A stretch of 64,000 nucleotides of DNA from Apostichopus japonicus (GCF_037975245.1 NC_092576.1:32776611-32840610), one strand, 5' to 3'; positions 12,296-24,338 are shown, numbered from the stretch's first letter. Numbers and translations: made by a program. The notes: generated by a model not told the origin, from the sequence alone.

Positions 12296-13400
12296 GTAAA
12301 GGTCAAAGGTCAGTTAGGGGCCAACAACCAAATAATAAACAAAGCAATAACTCCCATTGACAGAGTCTGACATGTTTGTTATTTTGGAACTAGTTGTAAA
12401 TGGGGCAAACACAACAGTTGTGTGATCCAAGGTCATCAAACGTCAATGAAAGGTCAAAAACTAGTATTTTTGTGATAACTTGAGAACAAAATGTCCGTCA
12501 ATGTTGGGAGTTATGCTTTTATTCAACCCGCATCTTTGTGACTTTTGACCTTAGGTTGACCTCTGGTGACCTGTGCTAGTTTCTTTGGTTATTTGAATTT
12601 TTGTGGACATATTCGGATCTCAAATGGTCTTCCAATCAAATCTGTCTATGGGTTGACTCCTGTGCGACCTTAGGCTGTAAAGTTATCAGAGGTACAGGTT
12701 TGTTTTGATAAAGATGCTCTTTTTAGGAGATACAGGGCAAAGGAAAAAAAGTTTAACAATATTTAATATATGATAGAGCTATGTGTGCTCTATAGACGAA
12801 ACTAACTCCCACTACGATCGGACACCTGGTTCTTAAGTTATTAGGTGCCAAAGGTTGGATTTGATACCTTTTTAGCAAAAACAAAATGTGTGTGTACATT
12901 GGAGTGCATACAAATTTTAGGATGGAGTGCACTTCATTGAGGCATTGAGGGGAAAATTTTTCATAAATACCGTCATGCCATCCAAAGTCATTCAAGGATG
13001 CTTATGGGCAAACAACTGCCCACTCCTTTTTGCAACAGCTTCAAGTGAAGTAGTCTGAATAGGGTAAGTGATCTTTTCCAAACATAACGGTCATGTGATC
13101 CAAGGTCAACAAAGGTCAATTATGGGACAAAAACTCAATCTCCAAACTGATCAAAATTGTCCATGGTTGACCCCTGTGCGACCTTCATGCGCAAAGTTAT
13201 CAGAGGTCAAGGTTTTGTTTGGTTGTGAAAGATGGACCTCTGTTGACCTCACATGACCTTGGAATAGTGCGTCCAGTGACCCGTATTACTATTTTTTTAG
13301 GTTGAATATTCAAATTTTTTGTGGCCATATTTAATTGTCCATGGGTTGACTCCTGTCCAACCAAATGTATTAAGTACAATTAGGATGATTCTGCAAGTTC
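12296..13400 (+). repeat. AGGTCA-rich interspersed repeat, partial copy 3
   Basis: A diverged copy in the orientation of the 36.4-38.1 kb copy. Shared blocks include a run near 12301-12420 ending in a TGACAGAGTCTGACATG-like segment, and ATGTGATCCAAGGTCA words (12422 onward, 13094 onward). A perfect AGGTCAAAGGTCA (half-sites spaced by 1) lies at 12300-12312. Neither characteristic end is preserved, so it is truncated. Confidence 0.7.
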
Positions 13401-13584
13401 TTATCAACAAATCTAACAAAAGTCAACAGATTCTCAAAAGGAACAATCATTGATTTGTGATATTTGTGTTTTAGTTTCTGTGATAGAGTGCTTGAAATGT
13501 TGGCCCGTTCTGCCAGAAAATTGAGTGTAACACTGACTTGTGTCGAGAAGTGACATCAGTGCGGCACATTGGTCAGAATCGATC

Positions 13585-13719
13585 AGATCTCACTCTTAGC
13601 TTGGCCTTGAGACAATACACAGGAATGTGAACAGACTGTGCATATATGGATGTGAACACAAAAGATCTCACTCTTAAGCTTGGCCTTGATACAGTACACT
13701 GGAATGTGATCAGACTTTG
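13585..13719. repeat. Tandem duplication of about 57 bp
   Basis: The block starting AGATCTCACTCTTAGCTTGG recurs from 13663 with a few differences. Copies are at about 13585-13640 and 13663-13719. No gene is seen between 13,400 and 14,114. Confidence 0.7.
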
Positions 13720-14118
13720 TGTTTACTGTGATTCCAAAACTTTGTTATTTCAGAACAACATATTATGAAGAATACCTAGATAGGGAATTATGGAATGTTT
13801 TAAATCTTCAAATGATTGCTAACTTTTAATTTCAGTATTTCACTGGGAATTTTTTCTTCTAAATCACTATTTTTCTTTCCTTAATGTTACCTTTACTCTC
13901 TACAGTGTAGCTTACTATGTGGTTGAAGTTCATTGCTTAACACAAGGCTATTTACGGGAATTTTCTTAACAAATTGACATGGTGGACAAACCTGCAGATG
14001 AACTCGTAACAACACGATCAAGGATTAGATGAAGACATGAAGGGCAAATCGTAAGTCAGTCTCGGTCCATTTACTTTTCCCTTTACAGTAGGTACCACAA
14101 CATGGCAGTTTAACATAA

Positions 14119-14873
14119 GGGTCGTTCCGTGTCAAATCACGGATGGCTATTGCTGGACCCTCTCCAAAAGTTCCTGTTTTGAAATTCTGCAATTTGCCGC
14201 CACCGTAAAATTGTGGCATTTTCTTGATTTTTGAGGTCTGCATTTCTCAGCAATTAAACATCCTAATACTTTTCTATGAAGATACCTATAGAGTCTAACC
14301 TATATAAATGGTTAATAAATAATTATGCTATAAATACGTTTTAAATTAAGTGAATTAAACCAGAAGTAGACAGTAAATTGCAAACAATATTTGTTTATAT
14401 GACAGTGAAATCACACTGGCTCATGTTACATACTGTACATGTGGAACATCAAAACAGGAAAAAAAGTTTTTTGTATACAAACCCTAAACTTTGAGGATTT
14501 TTTATTTCAAAATAAGGCAAAATACTCTCCTGAAATTTTGTGTACAATCTGTGTTTTACTATATCTCTTTCAGAAAAAATAATCATATTTTACCATTTCT
14601 GTGGGATAGACTTTATAGATATCTGTAATAGAAAGGTAGTAGGATGCTTAATTCCTGAGAAATGAGACCTCAAAACTCAAGAAAATGCCACGGTGGCGAC
14701 AAATTACAGAATTTCAAAAAGTGATAAATCAGCCAATTTTGAGGCAATGCAACTGAAATTTTCAGAATATGCTTATTTTATGGTGTTTCAAGCATACAAT
14801 ATATTTGGGAAATTTCAAAAGATGTTAAACTACAACATACTCCAAAATTTGGTAATTTGATATAGAATGACCC
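14119..14873. mobile_element. Short DNA element with long subterminal inverted repeats, ATAA duplication
   Basis: Ends match in inverted orientation: left GGGTCGTTCCGTGTCAAATC, right complement GGGTCATTCTATATCAAATT. ATAA flanks both sides (14115-14118 and 14874-14877). Imperfect complementarity continues about 160 bp inward, with GCCACCGT and GGCATTTTCTTGA blocks on both sides, so a transcript could fold into a long hairpin. No meaningful frame. It shares the 4-bp AT-rich duplication and GG-starting ends with the elements at 2416 and 19670, but not the dense motif studding. Confidence 0.75.
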
Positions 14874-15199
14874 ATAAGATTAACCCTTTTGACTTCTTTA
14901 ACTCACTTGTAAGATGTATTCCAGTGGATAGATATTACTGCTTGAAATATTAAATGACCTGCGCTTAAGTAAACTAAAGCCCATGTATATTGTCCATGAT
15001 TGTAACACACAGCATAGAGTTTGACATCATAGGGGTATTGGGCTGAAATTGTCTTGATATCTACTTTTCATGTAAAATCATTGCACCTCCTAGGAATAAC
15101 ATATTCTTTCCCAGCACATTTTTGGTTTCGATGATAATCGTAACCTTTGTAGTCATACAGGCTGATGAGTGTGTGTGTGTGTGAAGCCATGTTTGGAAA

Positions 15200-15600
15200 C
15201 ACGATATCTCAAGTAGGGAAATTTGGACCAATATCATATTTGGTGTGTAAAAGTACCACATTGAGTAGTAAAGGTCTATTGTTTGTTATAAGGGGTCACT
15301 AGGGGTCAAATTGTGAAACCTTGAAGAGACGATATCTCCAGAAGGGAAGCTTGGACCAATCTCATATTTAGTATGTATAGTAGTTGTGTCACATTAAGTT
15401 CAAGATACCTATTGATTTTTGTGGAGGTCAAAGGTCACCATGGGTCAAATTGTGAAACATCGTAAACATGATATTTCAAGAAGGGAAGCTTGGACCAGCC
15501 ACTCATTAAGTATGTAGTTGTGACACGTTAAGTACAAGAATCTTATTTGTTTTCTTGCGGAGGTCAAATGTCACCAGTGGTCAACTTTTGGAAGGAAACC
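15200..15600. repeat. Tandem repeat, about 130-bp unit, about 3 copies
   Basis: Each unit starts GATATCTC-AG-AGGGAA and continues with a TTGGACCA segment and AGGTCA/GGTCAAATTGTGAAAC words (copies near 15202, 15330 and 15468). It contains AGGTCAAAGGTCA at 15425-15437. It is related in wording, though not in end sequence, to the AGGTCA repeats. The remainder of 14,880-16,700 shows no gene, only a GT microsatellite (15171-15182), a G run (about 16047) and a C run (about 16630). Confidence 0.65.
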
Positions 15601-16880
15601 TTGTTTTATAATCTACTGTATCTCCCACCGTGCAGCCTATTAGATAACATTAGAATAGGAGAGGCTGTTGGCAATTGGAAATTAGCTAAAGGGCATCCGT
15701 AGATATGAATCGACAAGTCTCGACCAAATCTCTATTGACTTAAGTGTGTCGGTAACTTAAGTTGCTGCATACATGCCTGTGCACAAAGGTGTGTAATAAA
15801 ACGTATTGTTTGTACATGCTTAATGTCTTGGAATGGACGATATCATTTTGAATAATCTATATGCCACCTTTGCTTCCATTGTTAACTTTTCTGGCGTATT
15901 TTGCAATTGTCAAGATTCAGTGCCAAATAAAAACTTCAGGTTCGGATGTAGTAACGTTGGGGAAATGACCAGGCGCTGTTTACGAAATTAACTGTTGCCT
16001 GGTTTGATGTTTTAGAGGCAAACCAGACGCAAACCCTTATGGACCGGGGGGGGGGGGTTGGCTTAACATTTGCCTGACGCCTGCTTAATGTACGGCTTGT
16101 GGGTGTACCACATTGAGTGGAAGAAGCCTGTTGTCTTCGGTAGTGATCAATATCTACTGTATGTTGAATACAAGGAAAGTTTTCAACTTTCCATCTTGGT
16201 CTACTGCTTAGATTGAAGTATGCTGTTCATCCTGGCTATACCGTACAGCCTAATGTGTCACATTCAAATAATATTATTCTTGTAGCAATGATGTAGCCTC
16301 ATTGAAACCACACAGCAGTTTTGCTGTCTGGTTATTAATAAAACATTGAACCATCCATATGCAACAACAAAACAAAGCATTATACATTTTGACAGTCAAA
16401 AAAATTATGTAATAATTTAGATTCCCTATTTTTCTCAAATTTTTAAGAAAGAAAAACAGGTTCGTGGAAACGATTTGCAGGAGCTGTTCTGACACGACCC
16501 CTTCACGCTTCGTAGACTGTCTGAAATATATGACGTGACAATGGAGCTGAATCCTGACCTTCAAGGTAGATGCCTTTAACTCTGACTATGTCATACATGT
16601 TCATCTTTACTTCCTTTAGATAAAACAAACCCCCCCCCCCCCTTGTCGTCTTTGTAACACATAGAACAGTAACAAAACTGTATTGTCAGTAACGAATAAA
16701 CAATTAAAGAGGCTATGAAATGGAAAATTTTTTCTTTATCATCGTATTCTGTACACTCGTAGCTTTCCAATGATACCCAACTTGTGTCAAACGAAGCTTG
16801 CATCCTCGAGGAATAAACGATCAAAAATTTGAGGGTAATAAAAACTTTCTAAAAATTGTTGAATTTACGGTTATGCGGCG

Positions 16881-16888
16881 TGACGTCA
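16881..16888. promoter_or_regulatory. TGACGTCA (CRE-like palindrome), left end of TTAA element
   Basis: Perfect 8-bp CREB/ATF consensus palindrome 173 bp from the element's left end. Similarly placed sites occur at the other three TTAA-element ends in this window, which argues against chance. Function inferred. Confidence 0.5.
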
Positions 16889-17419
16889 GTCGAGGAATTC
16901 AGCTCACTTCCGAGACGCTATGTTTACATTCTTAAACGTCTGAGAACACACAACATTACACTGTTGCCGTGCTCCGTAGTAAATGTTTGGAGTTTTGTTT
17001 TTACGAAAATTGATCTCGTAACTGCAGTGTTGGATTTTCAGGAATTTGAGAAGGTTGTCCGAAGGACTACCAGTTTCAAGGATTTTCAAATATTTGGTAG
17101 TCCTGCAAAAAACTTGGTAGTCCTTCCAAATTTTCCACCAAAATTGAAAATGAACACAAATAATACAAAACAAAACATTTTGGTGCTCGATCTGATTGTG
17201 TCAACGAAAGCTTTATTAGTTTAGCATATAACCATGTTATTGTGCTCTGTTTTCAAAAAGTGTTTGTATGGGGAATCCGGGTACCCGGATACACGCCCGA
17301 CGCGAACTACCCGGTTCCATATTTATTACCCAAATACTACGCAGTGTGATTTTTTTTTTGGCAAACCTATGGTTAGGCAAGATATTCACATTGAGTTCTG
17401 CTACCATGTGGTCTAAGAT

Positions 17420-18030
17420 TACAGCAATAACGAAAATATTCCAGCATTGTTACGAACACAAGATTCTGGGTACTGGACGCATGTTTTGGCCAGGGACGCA
17501 AAATCTTCAAATTGCTTACAATCCCCAAGTACACACTCACAACTAGGTCAACGGAAAACATAACAAAAGATATTTTTGAATGAACATCTTTCATTATTTC
17601 TTGTTCTGACAAGAATCAAAAGTCCTCCTACTCCTACAGATCATTGAATTTGTTTGAAAATAAATATATCATAACAATCAACCGCAAGGTACAGGGCTAC
17701 CCAAACTTCATTACAGAGATTTTCATGCTAAAAATAGACAATAATGCTTTACCAAGATTCCCGTGATTTGATTGGCTAATAGTCCCTACCGATTGTCTGC
17801 AAACATTCTTGCATTTTTAGTGCTCAATGAACACGAAGTAACTTGTTTAACAACAATTACTTGCAACGTTTACTTTTCCCTGTGTAGAGATAACGAAGCT
17901 TGTGGTAAAGACTATCATATGTCTGCACTCAAATATCATACCGTTAGGCCTTGTCTCATACTGTATTTGTTACGTACATTTTGACAACAATCACTGGTGG
18001 TACGAAGATGCATTTGTATCTGAGACAATC
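17420..18030. repeat. Duplicated segment, copy a
   Basis: This stretch matches 26693-27295 in the same orientation with many substitutions. Shared blocks include TTTTGGCCAGGGACGCAAAA, GATTGGCTAATAGTCCCTAC and ACAACAATCACTGGTGGTAC. A short piece upstream, ACCATGTGGTC..AAGAT.ACAGCAATA, recurs near 24953. Open frames here are not shared between the copies, so it is read as non-coding repeat. Confidence 0.7.
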
Positions 18031-18257
18031 ACGTAGGGTTGGGCGATATATCGAAAATTATTGTGATCGCGATCATTTTTTTTCAAAACGATATATTTTG
18101 AGGATTGAACAAATGAAGATAATTTCAACTTCATTTACTGACTTTTGAACTTCGAAAAAACCCGTCCATTACAACATTGACTGAATAGAGAAAAAAACTC
18201 TGAAAATCATTTGTAGAACCAGATAAACGAACAAAATAAAACGAAACAGTTGATGAA

Positions 18258-19200
18258 AGTCATATTAATGTATATTCAAACGTTTTCGAAGATTTCACAT
18301 CTTCCTCGTCAGGAAATAGATAATAAAATAATCTCTTATGTATAGTGCATGCGAAAGTTGATGACTATGTATGTTCAAAGATATAGGAGGTTCTAAAATA
18401 AGTTGAGAATAAATGACGATCCATGTTGAAATAGTTGATTGTTTAAAACGGGTTTAAGTTTCTTGATGTACAGTGCCTCCTTAATTTTAATTTCAAAGTC
18501 TGTATAGCCGCTGTCTATGACACTAAAGTTGGTGATGTTAGCTGATCGGCAGTCTATACAGTGAGTGATATGCTCATAGATTGCAGATTTGTCAGATAAG
18601 TGCTCCTTGACCCTTGTAGCCAGATGTCTTTTAGTCTTACCGATGTAAGTTTGGTTCTTATCACAGGAACCTTCAAATGAATAGATGACATTGGCTTTAA
18701 GGGCCATGGGGGTCTTATCTTTCAAGGAAAAGTAATTACTGACTTTAAACGTTTTGAAAACTATAATACACTTCTTGTTAACGCCTCTAAAATGTTTAGT
18801 TAAGGATCTCTTGAAATTTAGTGAAGGGTGACCTATGAATGGAATGGTAATCATGTACTTACTGTCATCATCCTTATCCTGATTATCCACTTCAGAACTA
18901 AGTTTCTTATTGAGGAATTTGTATACACACTCTTCCAAAATCCTGCTGGGATAACCATTATGGTATAAAATCTCTTTTAATTTGGAGACCTCTGTATGGA
19001 ATAAGGACCAATTGCTGCACACAACAAATGCCCTATTAAGGAAACAATTAATTAAGCCGATCTTCCAAACCCATGGACAAATGGCATGGAAATTGAGAAT
19101 TACATTTGTATTAGTTGGCTTACGATAGACTATTGAACTGTATGATGAGTTAGTTTCAGAGAGGTTTTCTCTGAAAATCAGTAGAGAAATTACCAATTGT
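18258..19200 (-). mobile_element. Penelope-like retroelement, 5'-truncated
   Basis: Reverse-strand coding remnant plus 3' tail. Only the end of the reverse transcriptase and the GIY-YIG nuclease survive. The catalytic RT palm is missing, as is usual for a 5'-truncated retrocopy. The 3' tail contains a hammerhead-like sequence (18271-18320). It lies inside the TTAA composite element and is therefore younger than that insertion. Confidence 0.85.
18271..18320 (-). ncRNA. Hammerhead ribozyme-like motif in Penelope-like 3' tail
   Basis: Read on the reverse strand: the invariant CTGACGA (18306-18312) is followed by a stem GGAAGAT/ATCTTC closed by a GTGAA loop, then GAA and the palindrome AACGTT, giving a very short stem III. 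U is at the predicted cleavage position, and a short imperfect stem I joins TATTTC to GAATATA. This matches the CUGANGA-stem II-GAA core. Hammerheads with tiny stem III are known from Penelope-like elements. Activity not shown. Confidence 0.65.
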
Positions 19201-19229
19201 GTACCGCGAACAGTAAGTTGGTACACCAT
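18393..19229 (-). pseudogene. Penelope-like RT end and GIY-YIG endonuclease
   Basis: A 278-codon open frame. Residues about 30-75 match the thumb and connector of Penelope-like reverse transcriptases (IVYRKPTNTNVILNFHA, then WKIGLINCFLNRA). Residues about 190-265 form a GIY-YIG nuclease: VIYSFEGSC, NQTYIGKTKRHLATRVKEHL, then the glutamate-bearing segment IKEALYIKKLKPVLN. The first about 25 residues look like flanking sequence read through by chance, so the true element begins near 19,160. In intact elements this protein primes reverse transcription at the cut target. Here the RT palm motifs are absent, so it cannot be autonomous. The nuclease part is still open, which suggests fairly recent insertion. 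Confidence 0.88.
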
Positions 19230-19669
19230 TCAAACTTTCAAAAGATAGAGCAAAATACCTTCGAAAATTCACGCGAAACTGGCATATCGTGCTAAATGCA
19301 ACTAATGTCATGTAAACAAGGCTCTAGTTCATTTATGAACAAACCATCAGACCACATCCTGGTGTCAAGCGCGGAGAAAAGAAAGTATTTTCTAGAATTT
19401 CCACACAAAAAAAGAAAAAATTAATATCCTACCATAGTTAAGTGTATGGTATATAGCCTAACCACTTCGTCGGTTTCGGATCTCACGTAACAACAAAAAC
19501 ACAACTAATTGTATTTTGCGAAGTTGATGTTTTCCACAAGGACATGGGAACAATATTTAGCATTTAGTTAATCATACCAAGTGGCCTAAAACATGGGATT
19601 AAAAGGTTTACTTTCATAAAGATGGCCATACTTTAGCCATTGGGCCTTGATATCGTGCTATGTCTGTAT

Positions 19670-22600
19670 GGTCATTTTCACAATCAGTGGTGTAACTTCC
19701 AATATTGGCACTTATTGCTTTGTAACTCAGTGACCAAATACCAGAATTCTTAGATTTTTTGCCATTTGACCATCCTAAGTGAGGTCTACCTTGGGTAGCT
19801 TAACGAACTTTCTCGGTTTCTTCAGGTTGATTTGGTGGCCATAAATATGCTTAAAATATGCTAGTTCAGCCGTTCACTCTCAACTACCCTGTTTTTGTCA
19901 GAGCCTGTACTTATTGGTGGAAGGTATTTTCCAGTTCTTATTTGGTTGATATTATCAACAAGTGTCCAAACTAAAATGCAATTGTGTTCCCCAGGTTTCC
20001 TTCCTTTCCTTCTCCAAGGAACGGTGGCTAGATTTTGCCGTTTCGGAGGTGACATTTTCCGTTAACAATTGGTACCTAAGTTTGACTGCAACTAAGTTCT
20101 AGTTAAGCAGTGTAAATTTTGTTAAGTAAGGTTGCATTATTACAATAACTAATGTGTCTAATATCTGGGCCAAAAAATATTTTTCATTTGGAATTCTTAA
20201 AAAAATTGTGTTAATTTCAAATTTAATGTTAACTTTTCCGTTAACTTTTCCGTCACCTCCGAAACAAAGCATTCTTCAGTCCAAGATTTATGTAAACAAT
20301 AGTATAGCCATTTTGAACTTATTAAACTATACCTCACCCCCTAACGTAATATTTGAGTAAAAGTTGTGACAACATCACCAATCGTTTTAATTTCTGGGAG
20401 ATTCTTAACTTTCCGTTAACATGCGTCACCTCCGAAACACCTTGTCACCTCCAAAACAGGTTAGTTGGAAATTTGATCTCTACTGATCCAATAAACATCT
20501 TCCTTGGCTAAAACTCATATTACAGTAATTCTGTAGAGGTGTAGCAACCAGTATGATAATATCTTTTAAAAGGTCCTTTATTAATTATGTTAAATTTGAA
20601 TTAAACTGTAAATTAATGTTTCGGAGGTGACACAATATTGTTAACACTACATTTTTTACATTTCTGCTGTTTGTGTACCATCATATGCTAATGGATGACT
20701 TGATCTACCTTAGAAAACACTGTAACAAACTGAACAAAGTATTAATGAAACTCTCACATGCACAGTTGATGAATAAATTACAAATATGTGTTTTTCTGCC
20801 ACTTTTTCCCCTTTCTGGACAAGAGATAGCGTACCATTGCTTACATTAGTGCTATTAATAAACTTGAATGAAATGATCGATTAGCAATGAAGTGCTGTCC
20901 ATAAAAGATCACAATCACCAAACATGCAGTTTTTAAAACTTTATTAACATGGGACAAATTTATCAGATATTAGCTCAATCTGCCTGTGGTCTTTGCTATC
21001 GTTTCGGAGGTGACATTGATTGTTTACATGTAATATACTGAACTATCCCTTTGTTTGAGCATATTTCTGAAATATTCTACTAGTGCATACACTTGTGCTG
21101 CAGTTATATGTTACCTTCTGTGAGTTCTACAGTGCTGTTGAGTACATGTTCACAGGTTTAATTTTGCACCATGTTGACCTGTACCAGTATACACATTAAT
21201 TTGCATGATTCCCACTATAACCACGGAGGGCTCTACTATTTGGTCCAGGTAAATATCCTACAAAAGTTCAGAATATTTGTTCACAATATGTAGACCTGCT
21301 GCTGTAACATTTGAAGCAAAAAGAAAGAATCTTATTGCTTCTTTAATGAGCTGTTGTTATCACAGCACATTGTCTGAAAAGAGATTTCCCAAAAATACAT
21401 AAAATTTGAATAGGGAATTCCCCTCCCTTTTCTTAAAGAGTGTGAAGAGTGAAGACTGGTGCAAAAGGAAACGTCTGATGCTGGTAATCTGACCTAGTTT
21501 CGATGAGGTGTAACAGAAGTGTTAGACACCACCATTGATCCCAGAAAATGCACACACAGCTTGCTACCATCGTTAATAGACACTAGTGTATAGTCAGTAC
21601 AGCTACAGCACAGCACATTGTACAAACGATACAGCGATGGACATCTCAGGTCCAGCTAAAGATAACAAGTTATCACGTTTCATTACTGTCTGCATTTTGT
21701 AGCGACACGAACAAAACGTCCGACTTGCAAGGAACAGAAAGTTACATTTTTCAGATGGCCGCACACGGTTTGGGGAGAGTCTTCAATGCCTTTAACAACC
21801 AATTACAAACAACTAACCTTTATAGAGTGAAAACTCATTTAACTCTAGATTGTTGCTCCAGATGGTCTCTTAGGCCTTGTTCACATTTAAGAATGCAACC
21901 TGGGCGATTATTGATATTAAGTCCGCAAGGAGGATAAACTAGTAAAGAACAAGAAGCATTCACATTTCAGAACGAGTAAGTTTCGTCTGTTTGCGAGATT
22001 AATATACTGCGCAGGCGTATAAAGGTCATATCAGCTGTTTACATTCCCCCCCTGTGCTTTGCCATTGTCTTATGTTCTGTACTAGTACCATACTACTCCG
22101 TACACCACTGCACGGCAACGTACAATCATCGCACATAAACAGTTAACTGTATTCAAACAACTCCGTACTGGCATTACCATAACATTTTAACCCAGATTTG
22201 AATTTCTTCCAAACCCTTCAGTGGATGAGCAAACGATCTTGCTAGTCAGTGTTTTACTGCTTGATGTTGCATTTGAGGCTAATCTAACATCAAAGGCATT
22301 TAATGTTAAGGTCTACTGTATCTGTATACAGTAAGCTAGTAAGTGCAACTTCATTATAGGCCAGGCCAGACGTAACGGTTTAGCCTTTTACTAACTTCCA
22401 TAGCAACCGAACCCAAAATCATCCGTTTTGAAATAACCATCAAATTACAGAGTTTGGCCTCTTCAAAAATCTGTCAGTACGGCGTACAATGAATTTAAGG
22501 TTATAACAGTAGATTTAAGTGGACTGTCATTTAGTTTGTTTTTGTCTCACAACCGTTACCGCATCTTTTCTGCAGTGTTGGTCAAATTGGTTCAAAGAAA

Positions 22601-24338
22601 ATGAAATGGGTTCACGAATAGCATGGTTTGGTAGTGTTTCTGTTAAGAAGGGCAACCTCTGACAAACACATACATGTACGTACTACCCGCCCAATAGCAA
22701 CTCGATATATCGGAAATCTCGGGTCACCATTAAGTCTCCTACCATTCACATCACATTTACTGAGAATGCAGGATAAATTCTTAAGACTGCATGCCGACTT
22801 GAAGAATGAGTAAAGGAGTGTTCACACTAAGGGAATTAATTTCCCTTGAGGACTTGAAGTACGGGTGCATTCTTAAATGTGAACAAGGCCAAGCTGCTGT
22901 TAAATGATTTTAGCCCATCATTTATGCAGTTTTTGACAAGTGTTTACCTAACTTTTCACTAACACTTTGATAGAATGTGGTTAGGTCATGTTAATGAAGT
23001 GTTTTTTCCAGAATAATTGACTGAATGTCCTCTTCAAATTTGTAAAAGGTTACAGGAATGTGACAGTCAGTTTCACTGCCAAAAGTGTAACCAACATGTA
23101 CTGTAACTAGCAGTCAGAATGGCTAATGGCTACGCAATGTTAATCATTTCTTTGTGGTATAATATTTCATATGCAATTAGCCAAAACAGTGTGAATTTAA
23201 CCAAATGATTTTGAATGGATACAGTATTGTCTCCAAGTTATCATGAATGGCAGCAAAAGCAGTCACAGCACTAGTATCATGAATGTCATTAAAATATTAT
23301 CAACATATCCTTCTAATGTTTTTCATACTTTCCAAGGTAAGTTCTGTGTGTTTTAGCATGAATCAAGCCTTCTGGGTTGTGTAAACGTTTAGCGTCACCT
23401 CCGAAACAAAAGAGACTGAAGGTATATACAATATGTTGTATGTGAGATAATCATTTGCAATATGAGTGCCACAGTAAGAGACTTCAGCCCAATGTTTTCA
23501 ATTGCTTTTTAAATGCCCTTATTTGCTTTACCTGACATTTACCTATTTTTTATAACATAAAACTATTGTATTCTGTGTTCTGTATTCTTTCACTTGTTTC
23601 ACTAGTTGTACAGGTAGTTGACATACATTCTCTGCTACTTGGCAGAGATAATTTTTATTTAAATCAGTGTTTGATTAAAGATGTTATGAATATTCATTGA
23701 GTTTAAGTGTTTAATTATTTGTTAATTAGCAAAAAAGCCTTTACAACAACTTGTAAACATTTTTGTCACCTCCGAAACACATGTAAAATGTTAACGTCAC
23801 CTCCGAAACGCGTAAGTGGGAAAATTCCAACTTTTGCAAAACTGCATGGATTTTTGTGCAACTTGGATTGGATATTAGCCCTCTGTGAGGAGACATTATT
23901 TAGGGTGTTTGACTTGGCCTTATCTTTTTATTAAATAGTTTAAAGTTAAAATTAAGAAAAACAATCCTTGATTTCCAATAAATTTTCAGTTAACATGGAA
24001 ATATCTGCAATAGTAATAAAAAATTTCTGCCAAATCCTTTTCATTTTTAAGTAACATATAATGATAAGCATTTTAAAGTTTACTTGAAACAGAGTACTGT
24101 TTTAAGACTGTGTAAATATGGTTGCTTAAAAATATATCTTTTTGCTTAAAGTTTCCTAGAGTCATACAGTCACCGAAAAATTACACCCATAAACGTATAT
24201 GTTTAAGCTCCGAAAAGTTGAAGTTACAAAAATTTGAACCCTTTAACATGTGATGTTAGTAAAAATTTTAATATATATGGTGTTTGAAATTTTGGCCCTG
24301 AGTGTACAAAAGTTACACCACTGATTGTGAAAATGACC
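19670..24338. mobile_element. DNA element, 4.7 kb, GTAT duplication, studded with GTTTCGGAGGTGACA
   Basis: A perfect 29-bp terminal inverted repeat begins GGTCATTTTCACAATCAGTG (19670-19698; complement 24310-24338). GTAT flanks both sides (19666-19669 and 24339-24342). Nine copies of a 15-bp motif lie inside. GTTTCGGAGGTGACA is at 20040, 20618 and 21001. Reverse forms (C/T)GTCACCTCCGAAAC are at 20251, 20424, 20443 (one mismatch), 23393, 23764 and 23795. The left half is mixed in orientation and the right half all reverse. No frame above about 76 codons, so non-autonomous or gutted. A second, inner inverted-repeat element lies at 21873-22890. This copy was inserted into the TTAA composite element. 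Confidence 0.87.
21873..22890. mobile_element. Nested 1-kb element with 25-bp inverted repeats
   Basis: GGCCTTGTTCACATTTAAGA (21873 onward) is matched in complement ending at 22890; identity spans 25 bp. No convincing target duplication at the borders (TTA on the left, AAG on the right). A GTTCACACTAAGGGAATT segment lies just inside the right end. No transposase; likely a MITE. Confidence 0.7.

Noticed and set aside
16856-17224. 122-codon forward frame overlapped by an 89-codon reverse frame
   Set aside because: No recognisable domain, no splice context, lies in transposon subterminal sequence; likely chance.
19670-24338. Regularly recurring short repeat, considered as a CRISPR-like array
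   Set aside because: Spacing is irregular (20 to about 2400 bp), both orientations are used, and the context is an animal transposon.
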